Assembly: GCA_963846585.1 (NCBI GenBank)
Contig: CAWJWO010000015.1
Span: 558,001-622,000 of the forward strand
DNA length: 64,000 nt
Reading direction: 5' to 3'
Origin: JAAUTT01 sp963846585
Lineage (GTDB): Bacteria; Bacteroidota; Bacteroidia; Bacteroidales; JAAUTT01
Below are positions 37,629 through 46,054 of the stretch, piece after piece. The notes beneath the pieces were generated by a model, which was not told the DNA's origin, made no database searches, and saw only the letters and a program-made list of their open reading frames with translations. Each line of letters begins with the position of its first letter. Positions within the stretch are counted from its first letter, which is position 1. The position numbers and the translations under genes were made by a program.

Positions 37629-39089
37629 TCAATTTATAGAAATAGGGCCCAGAATATTCGAAGGTTTCGATATTCCTGCAGAATTTTTAGCAGAAACCCT
37701 GTAAAAATACTTCACGCCTTTTACAGCAGTTTTATCGTTATATGGAACATAAGGTATTGCATCTTCCATGGCATTTGCATCTATTTCAACCCAACCCTTA
37801 TTCCTGTCAGCCGATTTTTCAATTGAATAAGATGTTGCACCCACAGAACCACGCCATCTTAACTGATTCGGGGCACTACCTTTTATCAATTCCGGCGGTT
37901 CAGGCACACTTATCTTTGGTACTTCCATATTCCTTATGTGATAAGCAAAATCCCTTACTTGTTTCATCTTTTTTGCTTCGTTCAGAACACTGGCAGAATT
38001 AAATCCCGGCCACCTGTAACAAGGATTGAATGCATCGGTATGGCTTCCGTGAAAATAAAACCCTCCGTCTCTGGTATGAAAACGCAAACTCCATAGCAAA
38101 GCTCCGGCAGCACCGTCTATTATTACTTCCTTTAAAAGTTGTTCATGAACACTAACATCAACGTTATTAAATTCACCTATGTAAAACACTTTTTTGCCCT
38201 TGCAGATATATCGTGCTTTGATACAGTTCGCGACATAATCGCCACCATAGTAATGTTCGGTTATCATATCGGTATAAGGATTAGCCAACTGAGCCTGCGA
38301 AATAATATGGGACGCGCCATCGGCGACGAGGTGATTCTTATCAATGCTTTTAATATAACCAGCCATTTCTTTTGTCCATTGATCAAATACATCCATATTT
38401 CCGTTTGCATTTTCCAGTCTTAATTCGTTCCCTGTTTCCCAGGCAAGAATCACAGGATCGTCTTTGTATTTAATACCTGTAAATGTATTTGTCCGGTTTA
38501 ACACAAATGATATAAAATTTTTAAAATCATTCTTTACCTTTATATCAGTACAGAATTCTGCTTGTGTTTTACCTTCAAATGCAGCAAACTCATTTGTTCC
38601 GCCCCACCACGACCAGTTGTCGATAAAAGGCACTATCAATCTTACTTTATATTCATTGGCAACCTTTAACATAAGGTCGAAATCACGGAACAAAGCCTCA
38701 TCATATTTTCGGGGAGCATAAATGTGCGATTGCAGATTACCGTTATTCCTTCCTCCCTTAATTGAAAAAACATAACATCTTGTTACAGTACCTCCCATTT
38801 CAACAATAGTTTTAAAAATGTCCCGGATTTCATATTCATCGGTCCTGTGCCAGCCTTTAGCTAAAAAACTATTATCCTCCTCTATATGAAGGTTTGGGGT
38901 ATTCAAACCTATAAACCTGAATTCTTTATTATTATTAATAAGTTTATCTCCTGATCTAATGATAAAGCCAAAACTGTTTTTATAGGAAAAGACATCCGGT
39001 TTCCATAATAAAATAATTACTATAATAACCAATAATGAGCTTATTACAATTAAACGGGACTTCCGGATATTATGCAATTCTTTTTTCAT
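37629..39089 (-). CDS. Secreted/anchored GH5-like glycosidase (mannanase-like) with C-terminal Fn3-type domain
   Basis: A 486-residue protein. An N-terminal membrane anchor or uncleaved signal (about 14-32) precedes a (beta/alpha)8 domain of the GH5/clan A type. The acid/base Glu lies in WETGNELRLENA near residue 220, and the nucleophile Glu in VFYIGEFNNVD near 305. The C-terminal 95 residues (from PEPPELIKG) look like a fibronectin type III domain. The fold and motifs resemble beta-mannanases, but the exact substrate is uncertain. It is convergent with the oxidase operon and belongs to the group of glycan enzymes at 37-48 kb. Confidence 0.8.
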   Translation of the reverse strand: MKKELHNIRKSRLIVISSLLVIIVIILLWKPDVFSYKNSFGFIIRSGDKLINNNKEFRFIGLNTPNLHIEEDNSFLAKGWHRTDEYEIRDIFKTIVEMGGTVTRCYVFSIKGGRNNGNLQSHIYAPRKYDEALFRDFDLMLKVANEYKVRLIVPFIDNWSWWGGTNEFAAFEGKTQAEFCTDIKVKNDFKNFISFVLNRTNTFTGIKYKDDPVILAWETGNELRLENANGNMDVFDQWTKEMAGYIKSIDKNHLVADGASHIISQAQLANPYTDMITEHYYGGDYVANCIKARYICKGKKVFYIGEFNNVDVSVHEQLLKEVIIDGAAGALLWSLRFHTRDGGFYFHGSHTDAFNPCYRWPGFNSASVLNEAKKMKQVRDFAYHIRNMEVPKISVPEPPELIKGSAPNQLRWRGSVGATSYSIEKSADRNKGWVEIDANAMEDAIPYVPYNDKTAVKGVKYFYRVSAKNSAGISKPSNILGPISIN

Positions 39090-39246
39090 TTTTAAAAAAC
39101 CTTAATTTAAATTATTACTAATCAAGGGTAATTAAAATAAAATTATAAAATATCTTGTAATTCGCAATAAAACAATATAATTATGAATTGTCCAATGGCA
39201 TAATTTTTGATTAAATATTTAACGTAATATACTAACAAAAAATTAT

Positions 39247-39564
39247 ATGAAAAACCTATGTTCAATTGTGTTTTTATTTATATCCTGCCAAATATTTGCC
39301 CAGGAACAAAAGGAAATTATTATTAAGACTAATGTTAGTGAAGCAACTGTTTTTTTAAATGGTGCACAAATATTAAGAAAAAAGGCCATTGAATTAAACG
39401 CAGGGAAAACCTCGCTTAAATTTGTTGATTTATCGGGTGCATCCTATAATAAAGAAAACGGGGAGGTAAAATGGAAATTCAATCTTGACCCTTCTGCAAA
39501 AAAGGAGATTGAATTAAAGTATAGCATCAAATATCCTAAAAATAAAACCTTATTTATTGAGTAA
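39247..39564 (+). pseudogene. Internally collapsed DUF4139/DUF4140-type gene
   Basis: A 105-residue reading frame with a signal peptide. Residues 25-60 (TVFLNGAQILRKKAIELNAG) match the N-terminal DUF4140 part of the roughly 550-residue DUF4139 (mucoidy inhibitor-like) family. Residues 68-103 (GEVKWKFNLDPSAKKEIELK and YSIKYPKNK) match that family's extreme C-terminus. The 400 or more residues expected between them are missing, and the junction keeps the frame. It therefore looks like a deletion derivative, probably non-functional, though it could still be made as a small secreted protein. Confidence 0.7.
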
Positions 39565-39621
39565 TTGTGCAATTGTTTTATTTGTAAATATTTGCCAGCC
39601 TGTGCAATTGGTGAATATAAT

Positions 39622-39999
39622 TTAATATTCTTCCTCTTCGCATAGTTCATAAAAGTCAATAGGTATGCAGATTATTGATTCATAATCACGGCCAATTTCC
39701 AGCATATCTTCGTCATCACTATCATAAAACCATTTTACAATTACATTATTCCTGTTATAATAATCCTTAATCGTATTTAAAAGATTCAGCATCACTTTTG
39801 AACTACTCGTATTCATGTATTCAAGTTGAATTGTGAGTGTAAACGTCTTTGATTTACACCGTTTAATTCTTTCAATAATCGGATTGTAAAAAAGTTGAGG
39901 ATCTTCAATTATCGATCTTCCGCGGATTGTCATTTCACCTTCGGAAGTTAATTCCACCATTGGGGAATATTTTGTTGCTTCAATTTTTAGGTTTTCCAT
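39622..39999 (-). CDS. SiaC-like regulatory phosphoprotein (DUF1987)
   Basis: About 125 residues from the ATG at 39999. The frame extends upstream to 40038, but the family normally begins MENLKIEATKYSP as here. Conserved family segments are KYSPMVELTSEGEMTIRGRS and EDPQLFYNPIIERI, where the Ser of GRS is the phosphorylated residue in characterised SiaC. SiaC is controlled by a kinase/phosphatase pair and in Pseudomonas activates a diguanylate cyclase. None of those partners is nearby, so this copy is an orphan. Confidence 0.83.
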   Translation of the reverse strand: MENLKIEATKYSPMVELTSEGEMTIRGRSIIEDPQLFYNPIIERIKRCKSKTFTLTIQLEYMNTSSSKVMLNLLNTIKDYYNRNNVIVKWFYDSDDEDMLEIGRDYESIICIPIDFYELCEEEEY

Positions 40000-40268
40000 A
40001 TCTTTAAATATTTCGTTATTTCGGTAAAAGTTAAACATTGAAAAATTATCAATTAACTTTACGAAAATGGTGGTAAAATGATATATTTTATTGATGTTAG
40101 ATTAAAATTATTTGTCTAACAATAGTATTTAGATGACCAATGAATAAATAGATGGTTTGATTAAACAAAAAATTATTAAAAAGTTTGCTTTCATAGAATC
40201 TGTTTTCATTGGGTTCAAATCAAATATTCATAAATCAATTTAAATTTTCTGGTTTAAAGGATTTTTTT

Positions 40269-40841
40269 TCAGTGTTCAGAAAACCATTGGTGTGAATCAA
40301 TCACTTCAGCCTGACGGGGAAAAATTTTTGTCGTAAGTACACGATGAACTTCTTCATCCATATCGGCACAACAATCGCTAAGTACCGTGAGAACATAATC
40401 TTTGTCAGCAGCTTCTCTAAGAGTAGAGAGCACTACCCCGCTGGTTGCAATTCCCGAGAGTACCAGATGGTTTATTTCCAGTGACCTTAGCACTACCTCC
40501 AGATCACTGCCTGTAAAGGCACTGACTCGTTTTTTAACGATTACAATATCCTCTTCGTGCACGTTCACAGAGGGATGAACTTTACAGGCTTGCTGGGTAT
40601 CAAAATGCATAGTCCCGTTTTTCAACAGGGAAAAGGATTTATTATTGATACTGGCCTCGGGGTATCCTTTCCTGAACCCTACCACTACAAACAGGACAGA
40701 AATTTTATTGTCGCGAGCCTTTTGGATAGCGTTAGAAATCAGATGAATGTAGTTTGCCTGGTCCATGAGCCTGTTTACGGTAGCTTCCTGTACATCCATC
40801 ACTAACAGCGCCGTATGTTGTTTTATAATGTGTTGTTCCAT
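40269..40841 (-). CDS. Isochorismatase-like hydrolase lacking the catalytic Cys
   Basis: A 190-residue protein with the isochorismatase fold. The catalytic Asp (D16) is in ALLVMDVQEA and the Lys (K104) in IVKKRVSAF. In the nucleophile segment, SGIATSGVVLSTLREA, the position normally Cys is V136. Family members with this TSGVVLS form exist, so it is a recognised subgroup rather than a sequencing accident, but classical amidohydrolase chemistry through Cys is not possible. It may be a non-catalytic or differently acting enzyme. It stands alone between hypothetical genes. Confidence 0.85.
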   Translation of the reverse strand: MEQHIIKQHTALLVMDVQEATVNRLMDQANYIHLISNAIQKARDNKISVLFVVVGFRKGYPEASINNKSFSLLKNGTMHFDTQQACKVHPSVNVHEEDIVIVKKRVSAFTGSDLEVVLRSLEINHLVLSGIATSGVVLSTLREAADKDYVLTVLSDCCADMDEEVHRVLTTKIFPRQAEVIDSHQWFSEH

Positions 40842-41048
40842 GATTATTTCTTTTAAAATGATAGATTATTTCAATTAGCATATTCTGTAATATAGACATA
40901 ATTTGGAATTCATTAAAATTTAATAATGTAACTTTTCAAAATTATTTAAGAAATTACTGTTTGATGATTTTAAAATCTATTAAAAGGTTATTTTTTCCTT
41001 AAATTAGTCTTCATGTTAATTAATAATTTTAACCATAAACGTATTATT

Positions 41049-41513
41049 ATGAAAAATTCCATCTTAATCAGACACTGTATGGTAATATGCCTTTTTCTTT
41101 TAATGAAACAGTCCTTTGGACAGACAGACCTCAAAACCAAACTTTTCAAGGATATTGTGAAAACTGAAAATGGCAATTATATTGCCGAAGAGAATGGATT
41201 TGTTGTAGCAATGAAAGCCAATATCCTGGAAGTAAAAATCACCGCTTCTTGTCCGGTTAGTGTGATGAGCCGGGACAACTTTCTGCTTACTTATTCTGCA
41301 TTTGGAAATAGTATTATCGCAAGTGCCTTAAAAAGCATTAATGACCAGGGTAATGATGAACTTATTCTTATTCGAAGAGATAAAGCAATACGACCTGCTG
41401 ACATCACAATTGAAATTGAAATGAATACCAATGGTCTTAATTATAAGGTTACTGCAAGTGGTTATACAGGAAGCAACAAACTTACGTGGGATCAGTTTTT
41501 TTTCTCAAATTAA
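41049..41513 (+). CDS. Hypothetical secreted protein
   Basis: About 154 residues from the ATG at 41049, which gives a clean signal peptide (HCMVICLFLLMKQSFGQ). An upstream in-frame ATG at 41013 adds 12 residues that would spoil it. The mature part is beta-rich with no motif I recognise. A stretch DELILIRRDKAIRPADITIE could be an immunoglobulin-like or GldM-like beta domain, but that is only an impression. No operon partner. Confidence 0.6.
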   Translation: MKNSILIRHCMVICLFLLMKQSFGQTDLKTKLFKDIVKTENGNYIAEENGFVVAMKANILEVKITASCPVSVMSRDNFLLTYSAFGNSIIASALKSINDQGNDELILIRRDKAIRPADITIEIEMNTNGLNYKVTASGYTGSNKLTWDQFFFSN

Positions 41514-41663
41514 GCCTGCTTCAGATTAAATAATGTAACCAATTCAATTACTTTTTCAACAGACGGCCCGCAGCTAATTAGGTATCATATTTTTGCCTTC
41601 GGCAGCTCTGTAGATTATATTGAGCTAAATTAATAGGTTTACAAGTAAAATTAGAATATTATT

Positions 41664-41682
41664 ATATTACCATTGGTAATAT
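41664..41682. promoter_or_regulatory. Perfect 9-1-9 palindrome, candidate operator
   Basis: ATATTACCA-T-TGGTAATAT is a perfect palindrome in an otherwise featureless 230-base gap. It lies about 61 bases before the small gene at 41744. Its size and symmetry fit a dimeric repressor or activator site. The regulator is unknown. Confidence 0.4.
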
Positions 41683-41743
41683 TTAATAAAGTATTTCGGA
41701 TTGTATTGGTGCTAATTGTTTTGAAGATATACATTATTATTAT

Positions 41744-42004
41744 ATGATGTCAACAGTAAATTTAGCATATTACGAAAAAAAGGATTGGGAATATTTTCTC
41801 AGCATTATCGATGATAGGGAAATAATGCCTGATGAATGGGATGAATGGTTTAAACAATATTCTAAACTTAAAACACAACTGATTATGGAAGGTTTTTTTA
41901 TTAGAGAGGTAACAATAAATATAAGCGAGTTGATTGATTATTGTATTAAAAAAAATATCAGGATTGATGGTAAATCCCGTTCAATGTTTGTACAGTCAAA
42001 ATAA
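41744..42004 (+). CDS. Conserved small hypothetical protein
   Basis: An 86-residue acidic soluble protein. I recognise its outline (LAYYEKKDWEYFLSIIDDRE near the N-terminus, ending KSRSMFVQSK) as an uncharacterised family seen across Bacteroidota, predicted to be mainly alpha-helical. No domain or catalytic motif is evident. A second ATG three bases later could also be the start. It is preceded by a perfect 19-bp palindrome. Confidence 0.6.
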   Translation: MMSTVNLAYYEKKDWEYFLSIIDDREIMPDEWDEWFKQYSKLKTQLIMEGFFIREVTINISELIDYCIKKNIRIDGKSRSMFVQSK

Positions 42005-42109
42005 AGTCTGCTAGTCATGGAAAATAAACTAACCTTTCATAATATTGGCTAAATTTGCCCATTCCCTCGAAAAAGTAAATATTCATTAATAGCTATTTTT
42101 GAGGCTTTG

Positions 42110-42124
42110 GGCTAAATAGCCAAT
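42110..42124. terminator. Weak candidate terminator between convergent genes
   Basis: GGCTA-AA-TAGCC forms a 5-bp hairpin just before AATTTCATT, between the plus-strand small gene and the minus-strand GH127 gene. TAGCCAAT here also pairs with ATTGGCTA at 42044-42051. The signal is weak. Confidence 0.3.
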
Positions 42125-42140
42125 TTCATTATTGTCAGTT

Positions 42141-44780
42141 TCACTGTTTCTTTATCCAAACCCTCACTTCACCTCCGGTTTGTCCGGCATCAGCAAACGG
42201 AACCAATGTGAGTTTTACCGGTTTACCATCATAATAGCCTGTCGATATATAAGGCTGACAACCCACCCATCCGGCAGGAAGTATCGTTGTTGACGATAAC
42301 GAAATGTTTGATGAAGAGAGAGCTAGTTTATCCAACTCTTTAATTTCAGGGTTTAAAGCCTGGTCGAAAGCCAGTACCTGTGTACCAACCTTAACAGCAA
42401 CATAGCCGGGGTAGCTTTTCCCACCGTCTAATAACTGATTGTTCAGATCAAAGGAAACCTGTATTTTTGTATGCTTTTCCCAGCTTCTTTCAATATTTAA
42501 ATATTGACCCGGAGTGCCTGTTAATGTTTCTCCATTTATTTTAGCCATATAGTTTTGGCACCATACCGGCACACGCAACCCAACTTTAAAACTTGCCTGC
42601 TCCCGGGGGTTGACTGTAATTTCTACAGTTCCGGCTTCAGGAAATTTGGTTGCTATCGAAAACTCAATAGGAATTACAGTATGAGCCATACTAATGATAC
42701 TATCGTGAAGAATGCAGCTGGTATATAAATTTACATTGAACCCGTCAATTGCATCTTTAGTAAAAACAAGTTCAGGAATTGCAGCGATGCCCCTGGGTAC
42801 ACTGGCCAGGCAACAATGTCCATCTATCGTGCAACGGTAATGTTTTTTACCCTGCAAAGCGGTATAGTAACTCACACATCCTGTTTGTGGGTTTTCAGCG
42901 GCGAACAGATGATTGTATATAGTTTTTTCAATTTCGTCAATATATTTTGATTCACCCTTTAGATAATATAGGACCTGGCTGAACTGCAACCAGGTTGTTG
43001 AAACACATCCTTCACCCATCGATACTTCGTTTCCGGCAGGCAACACGAAATCATCCCTGAAAAATTCACCCTGGCTGGCAGTACCGGTAATATACAGCTT
43101 GTAAGTTGAAATATCTTTCCACGCATTTTCAGCAGCTTTTAGTAATTTTTCGTCGCCTGTCAACTGGTACAATTTTACTATTCCTGTGAGGTTCGACATC
43201 ATTTCATACGCTTTTCCATTACCTGTTTTGTCAACTTTACCAAGCGTTGTTAATGTTGAAATAATGTGTGGACCATTTTTGTAATCATACGCCCTGATTA
43301 TGTAGTAACAAAAATCGAGATATTTTTTATCACCCGTGAAACGGTATAAATCAGTCATGGGTTCAAGGATGCTTGTGGAGGCCATTCCCATATGATAACC
43401 ATGTTCGATGATGTTTAGCTGCCCTGGGTTGTCCCCAAATGTTTTGCAAATCAAATCTCCCATTTTTTTTGATGCTTCCAGTGCAGGCTTGAACCCTGTT
43501 GCAGAATAATAACTCAACAAACCCAGGAGGTTGTATTTATGAGACCATACATCCCATTCTGTCCAATAATTGGCAGGTAGATATGTACCAAGGTAACCAT
43601 CATTGTTTTGGCAACTTATCAATATATCAACGATGCGGTCCATCTGTGCCTTTAATGGTGCATTATGTGTCGAACGCCATACCCTGGTTGCCGCGTGAAG
43701 GTACTTACCGGCATATTCACCAACATAGGATTGTTTCCCTGGTCGGTTGTAATATCCTTCGAGTATACCCGTTTCATCGATATTTAGCAAGCGTTGCCTA
43801 AGGTTGGCGTCCATCCTTTCATTCAAATATCCGCCCAACCGGATATTTTCGAGAGCAAACGGAGTTGATTTATAAGGCTTAACAGGCTTAATAACAGGAT
43901 ACTCCAAGTGCTCCTTCTTATGATCGCCCTGCAGGTATGAGAAAAGTGTGGAATATTTCAATGTGTCGGTGATGTATTTGGAAGTAATTAAATAATCTAT
44001 TTTTGATGTAACCTGTAATTTTAAATATGCCGAAAAAATGTATGACGAAACGGCATTGTTTCCTACTGTAATATTATCTTCCTTTTGATACAATATAACT
44101 TTGCTAAAGGGATCGTAGATATTGACATGAACCGTAATATTGAATTTTTCTGTAGGGATTTTACAATTAATTAATAACGTCCGGCTAAATTTTGTACTTA
44201 CCAAAGATGTAACTGGCAATGGCTTATCTTTATCTTTATCTTTAATTGTAATAAGGTCCGAAAGTATTGCGCTGCCTATCATGTATATGCCGGCATACAT
44301 ACCACCATCTCCTCCGGTATCATTCACTCTGATTGCAATAACATTTTCCTTGTCCCAATTTATCAAATTAAAAGGTATCGTGTAAAACCTGTCGATTTCC
44401 CAACCTACTGTGCTACCAATTTTTTCGCCATTAAAAAAAGTAATATCATCATCATCAATACAACCTAATGAAATACGAAGCGCTTTCAACCATGAGTTGT
44501 TCTTTTTTAGAGCTGATGGGATTATTAACCTGACCCTATACCAGGCAATTCCATCGTAATTAGGGTAACCCTGCTTTTCCCAGGGACTTCCAGTCATAAT
44601 CGTTTTCCAGTCCTGGTCATTATATTCAGGTCTGGCATATGCAGGTTTGGAAGAATCACCGCAATCGCCGGTAATAAACTTCCATTCCGTTGGAATATCA
44701 ATTTTTTCAGGTTGCTGACTATAAGCAGAGGAAATAGAAATCAAACAGACAATGATGAAGGTTATAGTTTTGTCTTTCAT
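42141..44780 (-). CDS. Secreted GH127-type beta-L-arabinofuranosidase-like enzyme
   Basis: An 879-residue protein with a signal peptide (cleavage near residue 22) and an N-terminal galactose-binding-like jelly-roll (about 25-170, like the beta-galactosidase sugar-binding domain). The GH127 (alpha/alpha)6 domain spans about 300-700. GH127 landmarks are present: the acid/base Glu in QGEFFRDD, the zinc ligands E and C in MGEGCVSTTW, and the Cys pair in DGHCCLASVPRGIAAIP, one of which is the catalytic nucleophile. It probably removes beta-linked L-arabinofuranose or a similar sugar in the periplasm. A KDKDKDK run comes from a TTTATC-type microsatellite. Confidence 0.88.
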   Translation of the reverse strand: MKDKTITFIIVCLISISSAYSQQPEKIDIPTEWKFITGDCGDSSKPAYARPEYNDQDWKTIMTGSPWEKQGYPNYDGIAWYRVRLIIPSALKKNNSWLKALRISLGCIDDDDITFFNGEKIGSTVGWEIDRFYTIPFNLINWDKENVIAIRVNDTGGDGGMYAGIYMIGSAILSDLITIKDKDKDKPLPVTSLVSTKFSRTLLINCKIPTEKFNITVHVNIYDPFSKVILYQKEDNITVGNNAVSSYIFSAYLKLQVTSKIDYLITSKYITDTLKYSTLFSYLQGDHKKEHLEYPVIKPVKPYKSTPFALENIRLGGYLNERMDANLRQRLLNIDETGILEGYYNRPGKQSYVGEYAGKYLHAATRVWRSTHNAPLKAQMDRIVDILISCQNNDGYLGTYLPANYWTEWDVWSHKYNLLGLLSYYSATGFKPALEASKKMGDLICKTFGDNPGQLNIIEHGYHMGMASTSILEPMTDLYRFTGDKKYLDFCYYIIRAYDYKNGPHIISTLTTLGKVDKTGNGKAYEMMSNLTGIVKLYQLTGDEKLLKAAENAWKDISTYKLYITGTASQGEFFRDDFVLPAGNEVSMGEGCVSTTWLQFSQVLYYLKGESKYIDEIEKTIYNHLFAAENPQTGCVSYYTALQGKKHYRCTIDGHCCLASVPRGIAAIPELVFTKDAIDGFNVNLYTSCILHDSIISMAHTVIPIEFSIATKFPEAGTVEITVNPREQASFKVGLRVPVWCQNYMAKINGETLTGTPGQYLNIERSWEKHTKIQVSFDLNNQLLDGGKSYPGYVAVKVGTQVLAFDQALNPEIKELDKLALSSSNISLSSTTILPAGWVGCQPYISTGYYDGKPVKLTLVPFADAGQTGGEVRVWIKKQ

Positions 44781-45200
44781 ATGCTTAATAGTTTGGTTTA
44801 TGATTGAGTAAGTTAATTCTAATTTTTGGAATGAAATAGTGAATAAATTTTATTTGTAATTGTAAAATTCATAATTCATTGGTTTGTTGTTAGTAGTATT
44901 TAAGCTTATTTAAAAATGAAAACAGTTTCAATAATGCTAAACATAAATTCATTACCAAAGGAAATAAAGAAAATGGTTAAATAAAAGAATCTTTATTGCA
45001 AATATCTTTGGATGAATTTATTATCTCGCAAATACACATATTAAACCAAATTTGGATTAATAAACTTTCCCTTAGCGTGGATTTTGTAGAAAATGCTGGC
45101 GACACCCTAAAGGAAAACACCAGCAATACGATTCTATTTGCAGGGATTATGGAAAATCCTTAATTATAATTACAATTTTTCAACTAGTAAATTGTATATA
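44781..45200. other. 420-base intergenic region; no gene recognised
   Basis: This is the upstream region of the GH127 gene and the downstream region of 45201-45965, both on the minus strand. I found no coding fragment with recognisable similarity. GCTGG at 45095-45099 and CCAGC at 45120-45124 could form a short stem but it is not a convincing terminator. Confidence 0.4.
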
Positions 45201-45965
45201 TTAATAAATTCTGCCTGCCTCATTTTCCAGAACTACATCAGATATTATTACTTTATCGACGGTAACCGGAAGATGAGAGCAGAAACCAATACCAATATAA
45301 AACGGCTCGTCAAAATGCAGTTGAACGGAAGAACCTATTTGTTGCATTGGTTCTCCTTTCATACTTACAAAAATTGAAAATGAATCACCCCGCTTTTCAA
45401 TACCAATTCGAAGTGCTTTTCTTTTATCGACTTTCATTTCCTTCATATTTTGGCCGTTCTCCGGACGATAGGCCAGGTGGATCAATCCGCCGCCGTGAAT
45501 AGCTACCATAGCTTCTTTGGAATTATCTTCAAGACTTTGACGAATGACCAATACAGCTTTACGGTCGAAATAACCTGTGGTATCGGGAAAATTGATATTA
45601 GCGGCAAACGAAAGATCACCTGAACCTTTTTTCCACAGGCAACGAAATTCATCCCGGAAATACCAAATGTTATAACCTGCAGATAAGATAGTATATTGCC
45701 TTTTAGCCGGGTCGTATGAAGATGATCCAGGAACCAGCGCGGCCCCTATATCGCTTTGCCCTTCGAATATTCCGATCGAGGTATTATCGGTAATTGTAGT
45801 TCTGTGAAAATCTGCCGGGGGAGGAACCTGATCGTGTGAAGCCGATCCTGGAAGGGCCCATTCAGGAACTTCAATTTTCTTAATAGTTGTTTGAGTATAG
45901 ACATCAAACGAAATAATATAATTAATACAAAAAACAAGTATTACAGTGAAATGGATTTTATTCAT
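45201..45965 (-). CDS. Secreted beta-sandwich protein (LamG/DUF1349-like), function unknown
   Basis: A 254-residue protein with a signal peptide (hydrophobic to about residue 24). The mature part opens with an EGQSDIGAALVPGSSSYDP segment and continues with YTILSAGYNIWYFRDEF and AVLVIRQSLEDNSKEAMVA. This arrangement is typical of DUF1349/concanavalin-like beta-sandwich domains found in glycan-related secreted proteins. No catalytic residues can be named. It lies between two large glycosidase genes on the same strand, so a role in glycan binding or release of the same substrate is likely. Confidence 0.55.
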   Translation of the reverse strand: MNKIHFTVILVFCINYIISFDVYTQTTIKKIEVPEWALPGSASHDQVPPPADFHRTTITDNTSIGIFEGQSDIGAALVPGSSSYDPAKRQYTILSAGYNIWYFRDEFRCLWKKGSGDLSFAANINFPDTTGYFDRKAVLVIRQSLEDNSKEAMVAIHGGGLIHLAYRPENGQNMKEMKVDKRKALRIGIEKRGDSFSIFVSMKGEPMQQIGSSVQLHFDEPFYIGIGFCSHLPVTVDKVIISDVVLENEAGRIY

Positions 45966-46054
45966 ATTATTAATATAATGTAAATATATTTTATTTTTTA
46001 TTCTCTAAAATATTTATAAAGTGTTGGTTTGCCAGTAATGAACCGTTCATTCCA

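Noticed and set aside
45095..45124. GCTGG...CCAGC hairpin as a terminator.
   Set aside because: A 5-bp stem with a 20-base loop and no T-run is too weak.
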